This document shows, piece by piece, positions 1 through 6,643 of a stretch of 27,771 bases of DNA; within the stretch, counting starts at the first letter, position 1; every line of letters begins with the position of its first letter. The stretch is from the NCBI GenBank assembly GCA_036396755.1, contig DASWKG010000010.1:1-27771 (forward strand). The letters are read 5' to 3'. Under the pieces are notes generated by a model, which was not told where the DNA came from, ran no database searches, and saw only the letters and a list, made by a program, of their open reading frames with translations. A program made the position numbers and the translations under genes. The DNA comes from DASWKG01 sp036396755 (GTDB taxonomy: Bacteria > Actinomycetota > UBA4738 > CALAEC01).

Positions 1-128
1 ATCGTCGCTTCGCCCGCAACGGGCTGTCCCGGCCGAAACTCCCAGGTGAGCGCGGGTCCTTTCGCCGAGGCGGGAGCGGCGATCCACAGCAGCAGTCCGA
101 GCAGGACCGGAGGGCCGAGCTTCTTCAC
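1..128 (-). CDS. Exported protein, N-terminal fragment (cut by window edge)
   Basis: Reading leftward from a GTG at 128, the frame stays open to the window edge and gives about 42 residues. They begin VKKLGPPVLLGLLLWIAAPA and continue into a Ser-Ala-Lys processing-like site. A two-lysine n-region, a leucine-rich core and an Ala-x-Ala-type end make a standard Sec signal peptide. The mature part starts with a polar stretch (LTWEFRPGQPVAGEAT), and too little is visible to name a family. It lies 25 nt downstream of the anti-sigma-like gene on the same strand, so it is probably the third gene of the sigma operon. An exported product would suit an envelope-signalling locus. The start is inferred from the signal peptide. 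Confidence 0.6.
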   Translation of the reverse strand, partial: MKKLGPPVLLGLLLWIAAPASAKGPALTWEFRPGQPVAGEAT

Positions 129-153
129 GATCCCGGTACACCGCCCGGGCGGA

Positions 154-888
154 TCAGGTTCCCGAGAGGGACTCGGCTGCGGCGATGGCCTCGGCCTGAG
201 AGAGGCCGCTCTCGAGGCGGAGCGTGATGTCACCCGACTGCCACAAGAGGACGTTGCCGGCGAGGCGGACGGTGTCCTCGCGGACCTCGCCGTTCGCGTC
301 GAGGAGGTACACGACGTGCGGGCCCTCGAGCCAGAAGGCGGGGCCGCCGTCGACGCTCACGCGTTCGACCGAGCCCTGGTTGAAGACTTTGCCGACCAGC
401 TTCTCCTCGTCGACCGCGCCGCGGAACTGGACGAACAGCGCGCCCAAGCCGGTGGGCCGGTCGCGTGGCAGACCGGGCCGGGGAACGTAGGTCATCGAGA
501 TGCGCCCGTCGGGCACGGAGTCATCGAGGAACACGCCGTCGGGGTCTCCCAGCGCCGGCAGCACGCCGACCTCGAACGGAACCGCGTCGCGGGCCTTCTC
601 CAGGGTCACCGGGTCGCCGAGCGCCAGGCCCTCACCGGGCGGGGCGACCGGCGCCTCCGGCGGCGTGGGCAGGATCTCGACGCCCCGGATCGCGAACCGG
701 GCGGCGACCGCCGTCCCGGCCAGCAGGAGGATCGCTGCCGCCACGAGCGCGACCGTGCGCAGGCGGCTCCGCCGTCGCATCGGCGTGACGCCCTCGAGTC
801 GGCGCCGCACGACCTCGGGCAGGCCGGCGGCCTCGGGAACGTCGAGCTCGGCGGCGAGGTCGCGCAGCCGCAGCTCGAGGTCGATCAT
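154..888 (-). CDS. Single-pass membrane protein, probable anti-sigma factor
   Basis: This 244-residue protein is encoded directly after the ECF sigma gene. Its ATG overlaps the sigma stop (ATGA), so the two are translationally coupled. Visible parts are a short charged N-terminal segment (residues 1-44, LRDLAAELD and several Arg), one hydrophobic span at about 45-67 (ALVAAAILLLAGTAVAA) and a soluble C-terminal region of about 175 residues with a Pro-rich linker. This is the usual layout of a membrane anti-sigma factor, with the N-terminus inside binding sigma and the C-terminus outside sensing. I see no zinc-binding HxxxCxxC (ZAS) motif, so it is not a classical ZAS anti-sigma. The role is inferred from gene order and topology; it could instead be another sigma-operon membrane protein. 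Confidence 0.65.
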   Translation of the reverse strand: MIDLELRLRDLAAELDVPEAAGLPEVVRRRLEGVTPMRRRSRLRTVALVAAAILLLAGTAVAARFAIRGVEILPTPPEAPVAPPGEGLALGDPVTLEKARDAVPFEVGVLPALGDPDGVFLDDSVPDGRISMTYVPRPGLPRDRPTGLGALFVQFRGAVDEEKLVGKVFNQGSVERVSVDGGPAFWLEGPHVVYLLDANGEVREDTVRLAGNVLLWQSGDITLRLESGLSQAEAIAAAESLSGT

Positions 889-1463
889 CTCGTTCCCTCC
901 ATCCGCTCACGCAGGCGGGCGAGCGCCCGCGACAGCCGCGACTTCACCGTGCCCCGCGGCACGCCGAGCGCGTCCGCCATCTCGGCCTCGGGCAGGTCGA
1001 GGAAGAAGCGGTAGGCGATCACCAGCCGGTCCTCCTCGCTCATGTCGTTCAGCGCCTCCACCAGCTCCCGCCGATCCTCGTGCTCCACGGCCGCCACCTC
1101 GGGGGATGGAGCCGCATCCCCCGAGGGACGGCTCGACTCGGCCCGAAGCGCCAGCGCCGCGCGCCGGCCGGCCGAGCGCCGCCGGTTGCGGGCCTCGTTC
1201 GCCACGATCCGCAGGAGCCACGGGCGGAACGGCGCCTCGCGCCGGAACCGCCCAAGCGCGCCGTAGGCCTTGACGAATGCCTCCTGTGCCGCGTCCTCGG
1301 CGTCGGCGGCCCCGGCCACGACGTAGGCGGTCCGCACCGCGACGTCTCGGTAGCGCCGGACGAGCTCCTCATAGGCGTCGACGTCTCCGGCCTGCGCACG
1401 GTCGATCAGGTCCTCGTCGCTCGGTGGCCGGCTCCCCACAGGTGCTCGCGACTCTCGCTCCAT
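885..1463 (-). CDS. RNA polymerase sigma-70 factor, ECF subfamily
   Basis: This 192-residue protein has the two-domain plan of ECF sigma factors. Region 2 spans about residues 18-90 (DAYEELVRRYRDVAVRTAY, then DAEDAAQEAFVKAY and WLLRIVANEARNRRR) and contacts core polymerase and the -10 element. A low-complexity linker follows. Region 4 spans about 130-190 (MSEEDRLVIAYRFFLDLPEA, then a helix-turn-helix ending GTVKSRLSRALARLRERM) and reads the -35 element. The frame is open upstream to 1640, but that extension is Ser/Pro/Arg-rich and unlike any sigma N-terminus, so the ATG at 1463 is preferred. The stop overlaps the start of the membrane partner, the usual sigma/anti-sigma arrangement. I found no convincing Shine-Dalgarno or autoregulatory promoter. 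Confidence 0.9.
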   Translation of the reverse strand: MERESRAPVGSRPPSDEDLIDRAQAGDVDAYEELVRRYRDVAVRTAYVVAGAADAEDAAQEAFVKAYGALGRFRREAPFRPWLLRIVANEARNRRRSAGRRAALALRAESSRPSGDAAPSPEVAAVEHEDRRELVEALNDMSEEDRLVIAYRFFLDLPEAEMADALGVPRGTVKSRLSRALARLRERMEGTR

Positions 1464-1518
1464 CCCGCGTGATGTTCCCACCCCCGTACACCGCCGCGCG
1501 GCGCGGGGTTCCGCGAGC

Positions 1519-2544
1519 TCAGATGAGGGAGAGCTGCTCGGCCGCGGGGGCCGGTTCGCGGATGCGCCGGGTGTTGGAGGGGCGCGTCGCACCGCCGATC
1601 CCGTACCGGCGGGCGAGCTCGTGGACCCGAGCCGAGACATCCGACTGAAACTCCTTCGGCGCGTACGCGCGCTTCCCGTAGAGCTCCTCGTAGCGAGGGA
1701 CGAGCTCGGGGTGATGCTCGCCGAGCCACTGCAGGTACCATTCGCGTGCGCCGGTTCGGAGGTGGAGCACGATCGGGGCGATGTGGGTTGCCCCCGCCTC
1801 GGCGATCGCGCGAACCGTCTCCTCGAGGGCCTCGTCGGTGTCGGAGAGGAACGGAAGGATCGGCGCCATCAGCACTCCGCACGGGATGCCGGCATCGTTG
1901 AGCCGCCGACAGACGTCGAGCCGCCGCCGCGGGTTCGGCGTCCCCGGCTCCACCGCCCGCCACAGCGCGGGGTCGACCGAGCCGACGGAGACGTTCGTCC
2001 CCGCGTCGGTCACGGACGCGCACTCCTTCAGGAGGTCGAGGTCGCGAAGGATCAGCGTGCCCTTCGTCAGGATCGAGAACGGATTGGCGAAGTCCCGCAG
2101 CGCCTCGAGGATCGCGCGCATCAGCCGGTACTTCCCCTCGGCCCGCTGATAGGGATCGACGTTCGTCCCCATCGCGATGTGCTCCCCGCTCCACCTCTTC
2201 GCGGACAGCTCCTTCCGCAGAAGCGTCGGAGCGTTGACCTTCACGACCACCTTATTGTCGAAGTCGTTTCCGAAGTCGAGGTCGAGGTACGTGTGCGTGT
2301 TGCGAGCGAAGCAGTAGAAGCAAGCATGCTGGCACCCCCGGTACGGGTTGATCGTCCACCGGAACGGCACCCGCGAAGCCTCCGGGACTCGGTTGATGAT
2401 CGACTTCGACTGGATCTCGTAGAAGGTGACGCCTCGGAACTCGGGGGTGTCGAAGGTGCGGACGACCGCGCCCTGCTCGAAGAGGGGGGTGGTGAGCCGG
2501 TCGTCCTGGCCGACGACGTCGAGTCGGAGGTTGTCCCACCGCAT
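1519..2544 (-). CDS. Radical SAM protein, Rv2578c / SplB-like family
   Basis: This 341-residue protein carries the radical SAM cluster motif CxxxCxxC at Cys71, Cys75 and Cys78 (GCQHACFYCF), which binds the 4Fe-4S cluster that cleaves S-adenosylmethionine. Downstream blocks such as GTNVDPYQRAEGKYRLMR and SILTKGTLILRDLDLL match the actinobacterial Rv2578c family, related to spore photoproduct lyase (COG1533). The exact reaction is not known to me; a DNA-damage role is inferred from the family and from the SOS box in its promoter. The frame also offers a GTG at 2562. The ATG at 2544 is preferred because a TATCCT -10 hexamer ends six nt before it, giving a leaderless mRNA, and the GTG would lie upstream of that hexamer. 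It is divergent from the methyltransferase. Confidence 0.88.
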   Translation of the reverse strand: MRWDNLRLDVVGQDDRLTTPLFEQGAVVRTFDTPEFRGVTFYEIQSKSIINRVPEASRVPFRWTINPYRGCQHACFYCFARNTHTYLDLDFGNDFDNKVVVKVNAPTLLRKELSAKRWSGEHIAMGTNVDPYQRAEGKYRLMRAILEALRDFANPFSILTKGTLILRDLDLLKECASVTDAGTNVSVGSVDPALWRAVEPGTPNPRRRLDVCRRLNDAGIPCGVLMAPILPFLSDTDEALEETVRAIAEAGATHIAPIVLHLRTGAREWYLQWLGEHHPELVPRYEELYGKRAYAPKEFQSDVSARVHELARRYGIGGATRPSNTRRIREPAPAAEQLSLI

Positions 2545-2550
2545 CCCGGC

Positions 2551-2579
2551 AGGATAGAACACACGTTCGAGTGGCGCAA
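2551..2579 (-). promoter_or_regulatory. Promoter of the radical SAM gene, leaderless
   Basis: On the minus strand, TTGCGC (2579-2574) matches four of six bases of a TTGACA -35. It is followed by a 17-nt spacer and the -10 hexamer TATCCT (2556-2551). The ATG at 2544 begins six nt after the -10, so transcription should start on or next to the A of the start codon. The spacer contains the SOS box. Confidence 0.65.
2555..2570. promoter_or_regulatory. LexA-type SOS box
   Basis: Read on the minus strand the site is TCGAACGTGTGTTCTA. It contains the perfect core GAAC-N4-GTTC and matches the 16-nt palindrome TCGAAC-N4-GTTCGA at all but one of the 12 specified positions. This is the form of Gram-positive and mycobacterial LexA operators. 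It fills most of the -35/-10 spacer of the radical SAM promoter and overlaps the -10 by two bases, an effective repressor position. It also lies 37 nt upstream of the divergent methyltransferase start. Confidence 0.72.
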
Positions 2580-2606
2580 CGGCTCCTGCTCTGCGAGAGT
2601 CCGCGC

Positions 2607-3356
2607 ATGAAGGACCCCGTCTCGTCCAACCGCGGCTACTGGAACCGCGAGAGCGCCGAGTACCAGAAGCTGCACGGCGTGTCGCTCACGCGCACCGCCC
2701 GGGCCTGGGGGGTGTGGCGGATCCCCGAGTCCGAGGTGCGGGCGCTCGGCCCCGTCGCCGGCAAGGACGTGCTCGAGCTGGGCTGCGGCGCGGCGCAGTG
2801 GTCGATCGCGCTGGCCGAGGACGGCGCGAGGGTGACCGGCATGGACCTCTCCGACGGACAGCTCGCCCACGCGCGAACGGGCATGGCCGAGGCGGGGGTG
2901 AGCGTTCCACTCGTGCAGGCCCCGGCCCAGCGGCTCCCGTTCCGCGACGCGAGCTTCGACCTCGTCTTCTGCGACCACGGCGCGATGTCGTTCGCCGACC
3001 CGCGCGAGACGATCCCCGAGGCCGCCCGCGTGCTCCGCCCGGGCGGGCTCCTCTCCTTCTGCATGCCGACCCCGTGGCTCTGGGTCGCCTGGGACTGGGA
3101 CGCCGACGTCCTCAGCGATCGCCTCCGCGCCGACTACTTCGAGCTCGGCCCCCAGCCGGTGCCCGACGGATACTTCGAGTACCAGCTGCCCTACGGCGAG
3201 TGGATCCGTCTGGCCCGCGCTGCCGGCTTCGAGGTGGAGGACCTGATCGAGCTTCGCGCGCCCGAGGGCGCCACCTCCACCTACGACCTGGTGAGCGCCG
3301 AGTGGGCCCACCGCTGGCCCGCCGAGCAGATCTGGAAGCTCCGCCGCCGAGGCTGA
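2607..3356 (+). CDS. Class I SAM-dependent methyltransferase
   Basis: This 249-residue protein has a Rossmann-fold methyltransferase core. Motif I is DVLELGCGAAQWSIALAEDG at about residue 52, followed by an acidic strand end (VTGMDLS). A post-motif II region reads FDLVFCDHGAMSFADP, and EAARVLRPGGLLSFCMPTP is the typical motif III. It resembles the UbiE/Methyltransf_11 group; the substrate cannot be told from sequence. The N-terminal RGYWNRESAEYQKLHG is common in actinobacterial members. A GTG at 2571 would add 12 residues, but the ATG at 2607 follows a GAGAG purine run and is preferred. The gene is divergent from the radical SAM gene across an intergenic region holding the SOS box, so it may also respond to DNA damage. 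Confidence 0.85.
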   Translation: MKDPVSSNRGYWNRESAEYQKLHGVSLTRTARAWGVWRIPESEVRALGPVAGKDVLELGCGAAQWSIALAEDGARVTGMDLSDGQLAHARTGMAEAGVSVPLVQAPAQRLPFRDASFDLVFCDHGAMSFADPRETIPEAARVLRPGGLLSFCMPTPWLWVAWDWDADVLSDRLRADYFELGPQPVPDGYFEYQLPYGEWIRLARAAGFEVEDLIELRAPEGATSTYDLVSAEWAHRWPAEQIWKLRRRG

Positions 3357-3379
3357 GCGGTCCGGCGGGTTCCTCGCCG

Positions 3380-3385
3380 TATGAT
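3380..3385 (+). promoter_or_regulatory. -10 hexamer TATGAT, leaderless promoter
   Basis: TATGAT ends six nt before the ATG at 3392, and there is no Shine-Dalgarno between them. The spacing predicts a transcript beginning at the start codon. No good -35 is visible. Confidence 0.55.
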
Positions 3386-3391
3386 GGTGTC

Positions 3392-3787
3392 ATGCTTCGG
3401 GACGAGGCCCGGGTCCTCGCGAGCCAGAGCTCGGACGGCTCCTGGCACGCGACCCTGGACGACGGCGAGCTCGGCGCCCCCACCCTGGACGCGTGCGTCG
3501 GGCAGCTCCGGCGCGCCCTCCCCGGCCGCGCGCTGATCCTCGAGCTCCGGCCGAAGCTCCTGGGGGTGGCCGAGGCGGCCTCGCTCCTCGGGTGGGACCG
3601 CCGCCGCGTGATCACCTACGTCGACCGAGGCTCGTTCCCCGAGCCCCTCGAGTCGCTCGCCGGCGGCCGCGTCTGGGCGCTCGACGACGTCCGCGAGTTC
3701 CACCGGGCGTTCCTCGCCCGCAGGGAGCGCCGGAACCGCCGCGCCGCCCGCGCCGCCGCCTCCGAGCCGTCCGCCTCCCCGGATTGA
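3392..3787 (+). CDS. Small HTH protein with HicB-like N-terminus
   Basis: This is a 131-residue protein with two apparent parts. Residues about 12-50 (SSDGSWHATLDDGELG, then a helix ending in RALPG and a LILEL strand) resemble the short beta-beta-alpha fold of HicB-like proteins. Residues about 54-100 (VAEAASLLGWDRRRVITYVD, then GGRVWALDDVREFHRAF) form a winged helix-turn-helix of the AlpA/MerR-like type, with a recognition-helix-like segment and a wing turn. The tail is Arg/Ala-rich and probably disordered. A DNA-binding regulator is likely. No toxin-like (HicA) gene is adjacent, so a toxin-antitoxin role is not supported. The start is fixed by the leaderless -10 spacing. Confidence 0.7.
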   Translation: MLRDEARVLASQSSDGSWHATLDDGELGAPTLDACVGQLRRALPGRALILELRPKLLGVAEAASLLGWDRRRVITYVDRGSFPEPLESLAGGRVWALDDVREFHRAFLARRERRNRRAARAAASEPSASPD

Positions 3788-3814
3788 CCCACGGTCAGCC
3801 CTCCGGCCTATACT
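3784..3814 (+). promoter_or_regulatory. Sigma-70-type promoter of the SCP2 gene
   Basis: TTGACC (3784-3789) is separated by 19 nt from TATACT (3809-3814). This is the closest match to a housekeeping promoter in the window. The -35 overlaps the stop codon of the preceding HTH gene. Transcription would start near 3821 and leave a leader of about 20 nt with a strong ribosome binding site. Confidence 0.7.
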
Positions 3815-3829
3815 CCTTCCGTCCGAACG

Positions 3830-3837
3830 AAGGAGGT
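3830..3837 (+). promoter_or_regulatory. Strong Shine-Dalgarno (AAGGAGGT)
   Basis: AAGGAGGT lies four nt before the GTG at 3842 and ten nt before an in-frame ATG at 3848. Either codon can be used; the protein differs by two residues. Confidence 0.75.
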
Positions 3838-3841
3838 CAAC

Positions 3842-4225
3842 GTGGGCATGAAGTTCCTGTCCGACGAGTGGGCGAACGAGGTCACCAAGCGGCTCAACGA
3901 GAACGATGCCTTCAAGCAGGCCGCCGGCACCCAGACGACCACGCTGCAGCAGGTCATCAACACCCCCGAGGGCGAGGTCAAGTACTACTTCAAGCTCGAG
4001 AACGGGCAGGGCGAGGTCGCGCTCGGCGAGTCCGACAGCGCCGAGGCGACGATCACCCAGGACTACGACACGGCCGTCGCGCTCGCGAAGAACGAGCTCA
4101 GCGGGACCGCCGCCTACATGGGCGGCAAGATCAAGGTCTCCGGCGACCTCATGAAGCTCATGCAGATGCAGGGCGTGTTCAGCACCCTCCCGGCCGTCGC
4201 GGCCGAGATGGACGTGGACTACTGA
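3842..4225 (+). CDS. SCP2 sterol-binding domain protein
   Basis: This 127-residue, single-domain protein matches the SCP2 (sterol carrier protein 2-like) fold. It opens with KFLSDEWANEVTKRLN. A central beta region (GEVKYYFKLENGQGEVALGE) and DSAEATITQDYDTAVALAKN follow. It ends with GKIKVSGDLMKLMQMQGVF, the characteristic last block before the C-terminal helix. In this family the domain forms a hydrophobic cavity that binds lipids; the bacterial ligand is usually unknown. It has no signal peptide and is probably cytoplasmic. A near-consensus promoter and strong Shine-Dalgarno suggest high expression. The YgjP-type peptidase follows with an overlap at the stop codon. Confidence 0.9.
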   Translation: MGMKFLSDEWANEVTKRLNENDAFKQAAGTQTTTLQQVINTPEGEVKYYFKLENGQGEVALGESDSAEATITQDYDTAVALAKNELSGTAAYMGGKIKVSGDLMKLMQMQGVFSTLPAVAAEMDVDY

Positions 4226-4788
4226 GCCCAGCTCATCCGCTCGAGGGCCCGGAGGGTCGCTCCCCCGGGCCCTCGGCGTCTCCGGGCCCGGCGCCGGTCG
4301 AGGTCGTCCGGAGCGCCCGCCGCCGCAAGACGATCTCGGCCGAGGAGCGCGGCGGCCGCATCCTCGTGTACGTGCCCGCGAGCCTCAGCGCCGCCGAGGA
4401 GCGTGAGTGGGTCGAGCGGATGGTCGCCCGGCTCACCAAACGCGGGGAGACCCGACGCCTCAACGCGGGCCGCTCGCTCGAGGCGAGCGCGCACCGCCTC
4501 AACGAGCGCCACTTCGGCGGGCGGCTCCGGTGGGAGTCGATCCGCTACGTCACGAACCAGGCCTCGCTGCTCGGCTCGTGCACCCCCGAGGACCGCACGA
4601 TCCGCATCTCGGATCGCGTGGCGCGGCTCCCCGACTGGGTCCGCGACTACGTGGTGATGCACGAGCTGGCCCACCTCGAGGAGGCGAGCCACTCCGCGAG
4701 GTTCTGGGAGCTCGTCGAGCGCTACCCGCTCACCGAGCGAGCGCGCGGCTACCTGATGGCGCTCGAGAACCCCCCGACGCTCGGGTAG
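4222..4788 (+). CDS. YgjP-type zinc metallopeptidase (M48-like)
   Basis: This protein of about 188 residues carries the zinc motif HELAH (His147, Glu148, His151) and a third ligand candidate, His157 (ASHSARFWELVERYPL). That is the signature of the YgjP / DUF45 M48-like peptidase family. The preceding segment (RLPDWVRDYVVMHELAH) is typical. The family N-terminus must lie near VEVVRSARRRKTISAEER at about residues 26-43. No ATG, GTG or TTG occurs in this frame before it; the first GTG is at 4366, inside a core strand. The only sensible initiator is the CTG at 4222, which overlaps the SCP2 stop as CTGA. Function is therefore solid but the start is tentative. It converges on upp with a 10-nt gap. 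Confidence 0.78.
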   Translation: MSPAHPLEGPEGRSPGPSASPGPAPVEVVRSARRRKTISAEERGGRILVYVPASLSAAEEREWVERMVARLTKRGETRRLNAGRSLEASAHRLNERHFGGRLRWESIRYVTNQASLLGSCTPEDRTIRISDRVARLPDWVRDYVVMHELAHLEEASHSARFWELVERYPLTERARGYLMALENPPTLG

Positions 4789-4798
4789 CCGGGCCGTC

Positions 4799-5428
4799 TC
4801 ACCCCGCCGGCTCGGTGCCGTACAGCCGGTCGCCGAAGTCCCCGAGCCCGGGCAGGATGTAGCCGCGGTCGTTCAGCTGCCGGTCGAGCGCCGCGGCGTA
4901 GACCTCGACGTCGGGATGCGCCTCGTTCAGCGCCTTCACCCCTTCGGGCGCCGCGACCACACAGACCATCGTCAGCGATGCCGGTCGCCGCGCGAGGATC
5001 GCCGCGCACGCCCGCGCGGCGGAGCCGCCGGTCGCCAGCATCGGATCGAGCAGCAGTGCGAACCGGCCCTCCATCGGCGGCAGCTTCTCGTAGTAGGAGG
5101 TGGGCTCGAGCGTGCGCTCGTCCCGCTCCAGGCCGATGTAGCCGACCGACACGCCCGGGAACAGGTCGGTGACGGCCTCGAGCATGCCGAGGCCGGCGCG
5201 CAGGATCGGGATGGCCACCAGGTCGTCTCGGAGCGAGTGACCCTCGGCCTCCTCCAGCGGCGTCGGGACCGGGTGCGTCGCTACCGGGAGCCCGCGCGTC
5301 GCCTCGAGGACGAGCGTCGTCGTGAGGCGCTTCGTCACCGTGCGGAAGACCGGGGGCGGCGTGCCGCGATCGCGAAGGCTCGTCAGCAGGTGACGCGCGA
5401 GTGGATGCTCCACGACGGTAAGCGACAT
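4799..5428 (-). CDS. upp: Uracil phosphoribosyltransferase
   Basis: This 209-residue enzyme, of normal length for Upp, converts uracil plus PRPP to UMP in pyrimidine salvage. Visible family blocks are VVEHPLARHLLTSLRD at the N-terminus, IPILRAGLGMLEAV, the PRPP-binding loop LLLDPMLATGGSA at about residues 129-141, and a C-terminal LNDRGYILPGLGDFGDRLYG that forms the uracil site. An ATG at 5437 would add three residues. It is rejected because it lies inside a TAGGAT -10 hexamer whose spacing points to the ATG at 5428. The gene is divergent from the BMP nucleoside importer, which makes functional sense: imported nucleosides yield uracil for Upp. Confidence 0.96.
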   Translation of the reverse strand: MSLTVVEHPLARHLLTSLRDRGTPPPVFRTVTKRLTTTLVLEATRGLPVATHPVPTPLEEAEGHSLRDDLVAIPILRAGLGMLEAVTDLFPGVSVGYIGLERDERTLEPTSYYEKLPPMEGRFALLLDPMLATGGSAARACAAILARRPASLTMVCVVAAPEGVKALNEAHPDVEVYAAALDRQLNDRGYILPGLGDFGDRLYGTEPAG

Positions 5429-5435
5429 GGCTTGC

Positions 5436-5441
5436 ATCCTA
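5436..5441 (-). promoter_or_regulatory. -10 hexamer TAGGAT, leaderless promoter of upp
   Basis: TAGGAT reads leftward on the minus strand and ends seven nt before the ATG at 5428. No Shine-Dalgarno is present. A -35 is not recognisable. Confidence 0.6.
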
Positions 5442-5503
5442 CCGGGGCCGGAGGTCCCGCCGGATTCGGGCCGTTCCTTCTGTCCTTCTCAGGGACGCTT
5501 GAG

Positions 5504-5509
5504 TACAAT
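5504..5509 (+). promoter_or_regulatory. -10 hexamer TACAAT, promoter of the nucleoside importer
   Basis: TACAAT sits 34 nt before the ATG at 5544, predicting a leader of about 28 nt with a Shine-Dalgarno. The -35 region is poor (CTGTCC at 5480-5485 matches three of six positions). Confidence 0.5.
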
Positions 5510-5530
5510 CCCGCTGGGGGTATCCAAGTA

Positions 5531-5536
5531 GGAGGG
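5531..5536 (+). promoter_or_regulatory. Shine-Dalgarno (GGAGGG)
   Basis: GGAGG followed by a G-run lies eight nt before the ATG of the BMP lipoprotein gene, which supports that start. Confidence 0.7.
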
Positions 5537-5543
5537 GGGATCC

Positions 5544-6629
5544 ATGAGGGGGAAGGTTTCGTTCTTCGCCATGCTCACCGTCTTCGCGCTGATCGCCGCG
5601 GCATGCGGCGGTGACGAGGAGCCGGGGGGAGGAGGCACGACTCCGAGCGATGCGCTGCCCGGCAGCGGCATGCTCGCGTGCCAGGTAACCGACACCGGCG
5701 GCATCGACGACAAGTCGTTCAATCAGACCGCCTACGCGGGCATGGAGAGCGCGCAGGCCGAGCTCGGGGTCGAGATCGACTTCCTCGAGTCGCAGACCCA
5801 GGCCGACTACGAGCCCAACATCCAGGCCTTCATCGACCGTGGCTGCGACATCATCATCACCGTCGGCTTCCTGCTCGGCGACGCTACCCAGGCCGCGGCC
5901 GAGGCGAACCCCGAACAGAAGTTCGCGATCATCGACTTCGCCTACGACCCGGCGCTCGACAACGTGCTCGGGCTCGTGTTCTCCACCGACCAGGCGGCGT
6001 TCATGGCCGGGTACGCGGCCGCCTCGTACACGAAGACGGGGACCATGGGGACCTTCGGCGGCATCAACATCGGCGGCCCGGTCACCGACTTCATGGACGG
6101 GTTCTTCGCCGGCGCGATGTACCACAACGAGCAGAAGGGGACCGACGTCCAGGTGCTCGGCTGGGACCCGGAGGCCGCCGACGGCCTGTTCACCGGCGAC
6201 TTCGAGAACCAGGACAACGGCCGGCGCGTCACCGAGGACCTCATCGCCGAGGGCGCCGACGTGGTCATGCCCGTCGCAGGCCCGGTGGGCCTCGGGACGG
6301 GAGCCGCGATCCAGGACTCCCCCGAGGACGACGTGATGGTCGGCGTCGACACCGACTGGTGCGTGAGCGCCGAGGAGTATTGCCCGGTCGTCCTGACGAG
6401 CGTCGCCAAGAACATCGACGTTGCCGTGTACGACTCCATCGCGCAGGTCGTGGACGGCACGTTCGCGGGTGGGCTCTACGTCGGGACGCTCGAGAACGAG
6501 GGCGTGGGCCTCGCTCCGTTCCACGACTACGAGGCCGACATCTCCGCCGACACGCTCGCCGAGCTCGAGGAGATCCGGGCGGGCATCATCGACGGCTTGA
6601 TCTCGACGAAGGGCGTCGACTACCTGTAG
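5544..6629 (+). CDS. BMP-family nucleoside-binding lipoprotein of an ABC importer
   Basis: This 361-residue lipoprotein is the extracellular receptor of the importer encoded next to it. The signal peptide (MRGKVSFFAMLTVFALIAAA) ends in a lipobox with Cys22, followed by a Gly-rich linker. The mature part matches the BMP/PnrA family: DTGGIDDKSFNQTAYAGME at about residues 51-69, then NVLGLVFSTDQAAFMAGYAA and GVDTDWCVSAEEYCPVVLTS. Family members bind purine or other nucleosides; the ligand here is inferred. A 45-nt hairpin separates it from the ATPase gene, so it is probably made in excess over the membrane components, as is common for binding proteins. Confidence 0.92.
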   Translation: MRGKVSFFAMLTVFALIAAACGGDEEPGGGGTTPSDALPGSGMLACQVTDTGGIDDKSFNQTAYAGMESAQAELGVEIDFLESQTQADYEPNIQAFIDRGCDIIITVGFLLGDATQAAAEANPEQKFAIIDFAYDPALDNVLGLVFSTDQAAFMAGYAAASYTKTGTMGTFGGINIGGPVTDFMDGFFAGAMYHNEQKGTDVQVLGWDPEAADGLFTGDFENQDNGRRVTEDLIAEGADVVMPVAGPVGLGTGAAIQDSPEDDVMVGVDTDWCVSAEEYCPVVLTSVAKNIDVAVYDSIAQVVDGTFAGGLYVGTLENEGVGLAPFHDYEADISADTLAELEEIRAGIIDGLISTKGVDYL

Positions 6630-6643
6630 CGAGAACGACGACC

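Noticed and set aside
1464..1500. GGGAAC upstream of the sigma gene as an ECF autoregulatory -35
   Set aside because: Only about 13 nt separate it from the ATG, too short for a -35, spacer and -10.
3392..3787. HicAB toxin-antitoxin pair
   Set aside because: No HicA-like small ORF is adjacent on either side, and the C-terminal DNA-binding part is not the usual HicB type.
5436..5543. Riboswitch in front of the nucleoside importer
   Set aside because: The predicted leader is only about 28 nt, too short for a purine riboswitch, and no conserved core was found.
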